In this document: in pieces, positions 14,318 through 18,342 of the stretch
Numbering within the stretch: the stretch's first letter is position 1
Layout: each line of letters opens with the position of its first letter
Source: JBGCDD01 sp045105075
GTDB lineage: Bacteria > Pseudomonadota > Alphaproteobacteria > Rhodobacterales > Rhodobacteraceae
Direction of reading: 5' to 3'
Assembly (NCBI GenBank): GCA_045105075.1
Contig: JBGCDD010000164.1
Coordinates: forward strand, 1-18,342
DNA: 18,342 nucleotides
The notes under the pieces: generated by a model
What the model was told of the DNA's origin: nothing
Database searches by the model: none
The model's input: the letters and a program-made list of their open reading frames with translations, nothing else
Translations under genes and position numbers: made by a program

Positions 14318-14953
14318 ATGGACGATCGAAGCCTGACCGATCATGGGTTGGCCGCCGCGGGCACGGGGCGCATTCTGCTGATTGCATGTGGGGCTTTGGC
14401 ACGTGAAGTTCTTGCGCTAAAGGCCCGGAATGGTTGGGATCATATGGATCTGACCTGCTTGCCGGCGATCCTGCACAACCACCCGGAACAGATCACCGAC
14501 GCGGTTGTGGCTGCGGTGGAAAAACACCGCGCGGACTATGCAAATGTGTTTGTGGTCTATGCCGACTGCGGCACCGGTGGGCAGTTGCAAGCAGCCTGTG
14601 CGCGCCTTGGGGTTGAGATGGTGCAGGGCCCGCATTGCTATGCGTTTTACGAAGGTCTGGACGCGTTTGCCGCTCATGAAGATGAAATCACCGCGTTTTA
14701 CCTGACCGATTTTCTGGCGCGACAGTTTGATGCGTTCGTCTGGAAACCACTGGGGCTGGATCGCCACCCTGAGCTGCTTGAGATGTATTTCGAGCACTAT
14801 ACCAAAGTGGTGTATCAATCTCAGGTCGACGACCCGGACCTGATGGCGCGCGCGCAGGACTGCGCGGCGCGGATGGGGCTGGCCTTTGAACACCGCCCCA
14901 CCGGCTATGGTGATCTGGCGCGCACGCTGGAAGGCTGGACGCGCCAGAGTTGA
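14318..14953 (+). CDS. DUF1638 domain protein
   Basis: A 211-residue soluble protein recognised as DUF1638 by the pattern LLIACGALAREVLAL at the N-terminus, LTCLPAILHNHPEQI, FVVYADCGTGGQL and GPHCYAFYEG. Conserved-looking cysteines and histidines (C24, C47, H53, H55, C84, H106, C107) sit at strand ends and could bind a metal or cofactor; this is inference. It begins 7 bases after the corrinoid protein gene, so they are almost certainly one transcript. In my knowledge of the family, DUF1638 genes recur near corrinoid-dependent methyltransferase genes, which suggests an accessory role in that chemistry. The start ATG at 14318 is chosen because the frame extension upstream lies inside the previous gene. 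The ribosome site is weak, consistent with coupling. Biochemical function is unknown. Confidence 0.85.
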   Translation: MDDRSLTDHGLAAAGTGRILLIACGALAREVLALKARNGWDHMDLTCLPAILHNHPEQITDAVVAAVEKHRADYANVFVVYADCGTGGQLQAACARLGVEMVQGPHCYAFYEGLDAFAAHEDEITAFYLTDFLARQFDAFVWKPLGLDRHPELLEMYFEHYTKVVYQSQVDDPDLMARAQDCAARMGLAFEHRPTGYGDLARTLEGWTRQS

Positions 14954-16555
14954 TCAGGTGAACATAAAGTCGTTTTGATCGATGACCGTTCCGCCCTGGT
15001 TCAACAGCAGGATCGAGCTGTTGTCCCATTCGATCAGTTTGTCGGTGCCAACGTCGGAAATGGTCAAGTCTGCGAAGGTGCGGGCGCTCATTTCGATCAC
15101 CTCAACCCCGTTGTCGAAATCGGTGATCTGATCATCACCCTGATTGCGATCACCGACATAGACAAAGGTGTCGATGCCGTTGCTGCCGGTCAGGATGTCA
15201 TTGCCTTTGCCGCCCTCAAGGAAGTCCTTGTTGCCGTGCCCGATCAGACGATCATCGCCATCCATGCCTTTCAGCGAATCGCGCCCCTGTTGGCCTTTCA
15301 GCGTGTCATCGCCGTTGCCGCCAAACAGCTTGTCACGCGCGGCGCCGCCAAACATAGTGTCGTTGCCATTCTCGCCGAAGAGAAAGTCACGGTCGTCGCC
15401 GCCATCCAACCGATCACGCCCGTTGCCGCCATTCATCACGTCACTGCCGGCGTTGCCGTTCAACGTGTTGTCGGCGTCATTGCCCGTGACCACATCATCG
15501 CCCGACCCACCGTTGGCGTTTTCGATCAACGACTGGGCGTTTCCTTCGTGCAGCAGCGCGTTGTAGATGTGTCCGTCGGCAAAGACTTCGGCAGCGGCGC
15601 CCACAAAGGTCCCGGTTGAATCCCACCCTGCGTTCAGCTCAGCGGTTTGCGTCGTGCCGTTTGTGTCCAGATCGGTCACCGCACCCGGGCTCAGATCAAC
15701 ATTAAGATCGGTCGTGTAGTTACTGAAATCATAGGTATCTTCGCCGTCACCGTCCCAGATCGTGCGGAAAATCACGTTTTCGACAGGCGCGCCCTGGCCG
15801 ACCCCGTCAATCGACATTTCACCGGTGGTTTCGGAAAACGTATAGGTGGTGTCGCCATTGTTGGTGTTGTAATTGGCACCATACATCCGCTGCATCGCCG
15901 CAATGTCCAACTGCATGATCGATTGCGACATGTTCCCGTAGGCGTTGGTGTAATAGGCGGGCATTTGATTCTGACCGGGAAACGAGTTGTAGGTCGTTAC
16001 GGTGTAAGCGCCGCCATCCAAATGCGCTGGCACTGTGCCAACATCAGGATAGCCCAGCCCCGCATTGACATCATGGGCGTGCTTCAGCCCAAGCGCATGG
16101 CCGGTTTCATGCATGTAAGTGTGATAGGCAAAGGTCCCCAGCAACGGATTTTCGTATTGCCCGTCCAGATACGCCATATCGCCGCCGGATTCGAAACTGT
16201 TGGGATAATAGGCAAATGCCGTGCTGAGCCCGGTAAAGTCGCCGTAACGCAATGTGCCATTAGCGTTGTTTTCGCCCGGGTCGTCGCCGATCTCTTCAAA
16301 GGTCAGATTGGCGACGTCGGAATATTCCTTGAGAGCAAGCGCCACAGCGGCCTGTTGGGCGGCCGACAGCTGGTTGGCAAATGTCGCACCGATCGAATAG
16401 CCGACGTCTGACGCACTGTCGATAAAGCTGTAAGTGATCAGATTGCTGACCGACGTATCCCACATGTCGCCAGTCAGCATCGCATCGATGGCCTGATCAT
16501 CGTCATTGGTGTTTGTATCGACGGTTATTGTTGTTGATGCGCGCTCGCCGGCCAT
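14954..16555 (-). CDS. Serralysin-like RTX zinc metalloprotease (peptidase M10)
   Basis: A 533-residue secreted-type protease. The zinc motif is HETGHALGLKH (149-159), with three histidine ligands and the catalytic glutamate; a Met-turn candidate is M214 in SQSIMQLD. About residues 348-454 hold glycine- and aspartate-rich RTX nonapeptide repeats (GGxGxDxLx), which fold on binding calcium. There is no N-terminal signal peptide; such proteins leave through a type I secretion system that recognises the C-terminus, which here ends in hydrophobic residues after an aspartate (DFMFT). No type I transporter or inhibitor gene is in the window. The start is the ATG at 16555, because GGAG lies six bases upstream; a TTG at 16573 is less likely. 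Its stop abuts that of the DUF1638 gene. Confidence 0.92.
   Translation of the reverse strand: MAGERASTTITVDTNTNDDDQAIDAMLTGDMWDTSVSNLITYSFIDSASDVGYSIGATFANQLSAAQQAAVALALKEYSDVANLTFEEIGDDPGENNANGTLRYGDFTGLSTAFAYYPNSFESGGDMAYLDGQYENPLLGTFAYHTYMHETGHALGLKHAHDVNAGLGYPDVGTVPAHLDGGAYTVTTYNSFPGQNQMPAYYTNAYGNMSQSIMQLDIAAMQRMYGANYNTNNGDTTYTFSETTGEMSIDGVGQGAPVENVIFRTIWDGDGEDTYDFSNYTTDLNVDLSPGAVTDLDTNGTTQTAELNAGWDSTGTFVGAAAEVFADGHIYNALLHEGNAQSLIENANGGSGDDVVTGNDADNTLNGNAGSDVMNGGNGRDRLDGGDDRDFLFGENGNDTMFGGAARDKLFGGNGDDTLKGQQGRDSLKGMDGDDRLIGHGNKDFLEGGKGNDILTGSNGIDTFVYVGDRNQGDDQITDFDNGVEVIEMSARTFADLTISDVGTDKLIEWDNSSILLLNQGGTVIDQNDFMFT
15194..15514 (-). repeat. RTX calcium-binding repeat block inside the metalloprotease gene
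   Basis: About a dozen tandem 9-residue units of the form GGxGxDxLx are encoded here, seen as an imperfect 27-base periodicity in the DNA. Examples are GGNGRDRLD, GENGNDTMF, GGNGDDTLK and GGKGNDILT. Several units are degenerate (for example GMDGDDRLI, GHGNKDFLE). This explains the repeat-like DNA in this stretch without invoking a mobile or CRISPR element. Confidence 0.88.
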
Positions 16556-16644
16556 GGTGTTCTCCAGAATCAAATCTCGGTGACCTATTGGTAACCCGCG
16601 ATGTTCCTGACCGGTAGATGGGTTTTCTGTTTGTTCACTCTTGA
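16556..16644 (-). promoter_or_regulatory. Gap between sufE and the metalloprotease gene
   Basis: These 89 bases contain an imperfect inverted repeat, GGTGACC (16579-16585) and GGTAACC (16590-16596), matching at six of seven positions with a 4-base spacer. It lies about 25-40 bases upstream of the protease start on the minus strand and could be an operator. I see no convincing promoter boxes and no intrinsic terminator. Confidence 0.25.
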
Positions 16645-17052
16645 TCAGGCATTCGCCGCGACGTGCTGAATGCGTTCAATCATAGCGCGAAGTCCGTTGG
16701 AGCGTTGCGCGGATAGGTGGTCATTCAGCCCAAGCCGGGACAGTTCGGCGCGCGCATCCACTGCTGTGACGTCCGTAACGCTCAGGTCATTGTAAAGCGC
16801 GCGCAACACCGCGATCAGCCCACGTACGATCATCGCATCGCTTTCCCCGTCAAAACGGAACTGACCGGCCTCGATTTGGGGATGCAGCCAGACCTGCGAC
16901 GCGCAGCCGTCGACCTTGGTGGCCGCCACTTTCAACGCGTCCGGCAGCGGGTCCATCGCCTTGCCCTGATCGATCACATAGCGATAGCGGTCTTCCCAAT
17001 CTTCCAGAAATTCGAAATCTTCAACAATCGCCTCAAATGCCGAACTGGCCAT
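16645..17052 (-). CDS. sufE: SufE-family cysteine desulfuration protein
   Basis: A 135-residue sulfur acceptor that takes persulfide sulfur from a cysteine desulfurase (SufS) and passes it on to Fe-S cluster assembly. The acceptor cysteine is C50 in KVDGCASQVWL, the family hallmark. The N-terminal helix (FEAIVEDFEFLEDWEDRYRY) and the C-terminal LGLNDHLSAQRSNGLRAMIERI segment are also typical. The start is the ATG at 17052, with AAGGTGAG just upstream. The frame is open for a further 108 codons, but that stretch is the antisense of the divergent lipoprotein gene and its leader. No other suf gene is adjacent. Confidence 0.93.
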   Translation of the reverse strand: MASSAFEAIVEDFEFLEDWEDRYRYVIDQGKAMDPLPDALKVAATKVDGCASQVWLHPQIEAGQFRFDGESDAMIVRGLIAVLRALYNDLSVTDVTAVDARAELSRLGLNDHLSAQRSNGLRAMIERIQHVAANA

Positions 17053-17188
17053 GGTCTCACCTTTGCTTGTGGTCTTGAGGGTCAGGTAGGCTGGCCGATG
17101 CGCGCTGTCCAGCCCCGGCTTGGCCTTTTCAACGCCGCACGGATAAGGTAGTTCAACGCAAAACCAATGAGAGTTTGAGGCGAGTGGC
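17053..17188. promoter_or_regulatory. Divergent intergenic region between sufE and the lipoprotein gene
   Basis: These 136 bases must carry both promoters. On the plus strand TTGGCC followed after 17 bases by ATAAGG is the best spaced pair I see for the lipoprotein gene, but it matches consensus poorly. GAGG (17177-17180) about eight bases before the ATG at 17189 is the ribosome site. No palindrome stands out. Confidence 0.25.
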
Positions 17189-17713
17189 ATGCAGAAAACC
17201 GTGATGGCCATAAGCGTTGCAAGTCTGGTGCTGGCCAGTTGCGGCTGGCGCGAGGCGCGGGTCAATCCGCGCAACTGGTTTGGCAACAGCGAGTCTCGTC
17301 CGGTGCAGGATGTGCGCGCCGAAGACGCCGAGGCCGAGCCGACCAACGCGTTGATCCCCCGCGTGCGACGCGGCATTTTTCAACGCCCTGACGCGGTTGA
17401 TAATTCCGAGTTGATTGCCAGCATCACTGGTCTGCGCATCGAGCAGACGCCAAGTGGCGCGATCATCTACACCGAAGGTCAAGCGGCCCGGCTTGGCGCT
17501 TATGACACCGAATTGCGCCCGCTGGACGACAGCGCGGCAGGCGTTTTGGCGTTTGAATTCCGCGTGGTTTACCCCAGTGATCCAACCGCGCCGGGCACCG
17601 AATTCACCCGCACCATTCGCGAAGCCGTCAGCGTGACGGAGCAGGATCTGGCCGGCATCCGCACCATCCGTGTGGTGGCGGCCGGCAATGTGCGCGAGTC
17701 GCGACGCCGCTAA
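17189..17713 (+). CDS. Small predicted lipoprotein of unknown function
   Basis: A 174-residue protein with a lipoprotein signal peptide: a basic N-terminus (MQKT), a hydrophobic stretch, and a lipobox LASC with C18 as the predicted lipidated residue. The mature part starts with an arginine- and asparagine-rich segment (WREARVNPRNWFG). A compact domain follows around residues 75-165, with alternating beta-type segments (ITGLRIEQTPSGAIIYTEG, LAFEFRVVYP, IRTIRVVAAG). The tail is basic (ESRRR). I do not recognise a named family; such proteins seem to be a conserved feature of Rhodobacteraceae, but I cannot verify this here. The stop overlaps that of the convergent rnd gene by four bases (CTAA). 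Confidence 0.8.
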   Translation: MQKTVMAISVASLVLASCGWREARVNPRNWFGNSESRPVQDVRAEDAEAEPTNALIPRVRRGIFQRPDAVDNSELIASITGLRIEQTPSGAIIYTEGQAARLGAYDTELRPLDDSAAGVLAFEFRVVYPSDPTAPGTEFTRTIREAVSVTEQDLAGIRTIRVVAAGNVRESRRR

Positions 17714-18342
17714 AGCTCGACCACGCGCACGGTTTGACCCTTGGCGGCCAGCGCGATCTTGCCTTCACACAAGCGCAACGCATCGGCGCCAAAAACCTCG
17801 TGACGCCACCCCGACAGCGCGGTCACGTCACGCTCGCCTGCGGCAATGGCATCCAGATCGGCACTGGGCGCGATCAGTTTGGCCGCCACGCCCGAGCTTT
17901 CGGTTTTGGATTTCAACAACACCCGCAGCAGATCGGCCAGCGCCGGATTGACCTGCAGCTTGTCGCGGCTGCGGTCGGGTTTGGGCATTTGATCGGGCGG
18001 GCAATTGAGCCCTTTGTCCACGGCCTCGATGATCCCGTCGGCAATCGCACCGCGCCGGGCTTCGCGCAGCAAAAGGCGCAATCCGCCCAGATCAGACAGC
18101 GCTTTGGGCTTGGCCGAGGCCAGTTCGATCAGCGCGTCGTCTTTGAACACACGGGTGCGCGGGATGTTGTTGGTCTGTGCGTGATTTTCGCGAAACGCCG
18201 CCAAGGCCCGCACAATCGCCAGAAACTTGGGCGAATTCGTGCGTGTTTTCAATCGCTTCCAGGCGTCCTCGGGGGCAATGTCATAGGTGGCGGGATTGGT
18301 CAGAATGCGCAGTTCTTCTTCGACCCAGCGGGTGCGTTTGGT
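17710..18342 (-). CDS. rnd: Ribonuclease D, C-terminal part (5' end cut by window edge)
   Basis: The frame stays open to the right edge, so the 210 residues seen are the C-terminal part of a longer protein. The segment TRWVEEELRIL near the edge, then YDIAPEDAWKRLK, matches the junction between the DEDD exonuclease domain and the HRDC domain of RNase D. The region about 40-120 (FLAIVRALAAFRENHAQTNN, then IPRTRVFKDDALIELA) is an HRDC domain. RNase D trims the 3' ends of tRNA precursors. The catalytic exonuclease residues lie outside the window. A methionine at 18252 could look like a start but is internal. The gene converges on the lipoprotein gene with a 4-base overlap. Confidence 0.9.
   Translation of the reverse strand, partial: TKRTRWVEEELRILTNPATYDIAPEDAWKRLKTRTNSPKFLAIVRALAAFRENHAQTNNIPRTRVFKDDALIELASAKPKALSDLGGLRLLLREARRGAIADGIIEAVDKGLNCPPDQMPKPDRSRDKLQVNPALADLLRVLLKSKTESSGVAAKLIAPSADLDAIAAGERDVTALSGWRHEVFGADALRLCEGKIALAAKGQTVRVVEL

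Noticed and set aside
15194..15514. Periodic DNA that at first resembles a CRISPR or tandem repeat array
   Set aside because: The 27-base period matches 9-residue RTX units in frame with the protease; units vary in sequence and there are no unique spacers.
15647..16411. Open plus-strand frame of about 254 codons opposite the metalloprotease
   Set aside because: It is antisense to the zinc-binding domain, has no ribosome site of note, and shows no family motif; the metalloprotease reading explains the sequence.
17053..17376. N-terminal extension of sufE by 108 codons
   Set aside because: The stretch is antisense to the lipoprotein gene and its leader, and SufE proteins are normally about 135-140 residues, which the ATG at 17052 gives.

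Overview
The window looks like chromosomal core DNA of a marine-type alphaproteobacterium, most likely Rhodobacteraceae (Roseobacter group). The evidence is the high-GC coding style, the gene order nifR3(dusB)-ntrB-ntrC, the fused ispDF gene, and a stand-alone corrinoid protein. It is densely packed, with no gene-free stretch longer than about 200 bases. I see no tRNA or rRNA genes, no insertion sequences, no CRISPR array and no prophage genes.

Layout. Positions 1-2444 (minus strand) hold dusB-ntrB-ntrC, a tightly overlapped nitrogen-control operon; ntrC runs off the left edge. Reading away from it, 2627-4739 (plus) is ispDF-pgpA-cinA, joined by 4-base overlaps: isoprenoid precursor synthesis, phospholipid synthesis and pyridine nucleotide salvage. 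A separate ammonium transporter gene (amt) follows at 4884-6065. Next, on the minus strand, come a RatA/Coq10-like START protein gene and an MmgE/PrpD-family gene one base apart (6089-7829). Divergent from them is hpt, then a cytochrome c' gene and a diheme cytochrome c gene on the plus strand (7904-9911). A periplasmic WD40-like protein, lipA and a PA0069-type radical SAM gene follow on the minus strand (9918-13404).

Positions 13609-14953 (plus) hold a B12-binding corrinoid protein gene followed 7 bases later by a DUF1638 gene. This pair is the most interesting part of the window. The corrinoid protein has the full cobalamin module, but no methyltransferase, folate-binding or reactivation gene is nearby, so it must work with partners encoded elsewhere. 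One candidate is the split methionine synthase reported for roseobacters; another is a methylamine or betaine demethylation system. DUF1638 has no assigned biochemical role that I know of.

The rest, 14954-18342, holds an RTX serralysin-like metalloprotease, sufE, a small lipoprotein, and the C-terminal part of ribonuclease D, which runs off the right edge. I found no self-contained new defence or mobile system. The candidates worth follow-up are the corrinoid/DUF1638 pair, the cytochrome c'/diheme cytochrome c pair, the RatA/PrpD pair and the orphan secreted protease.
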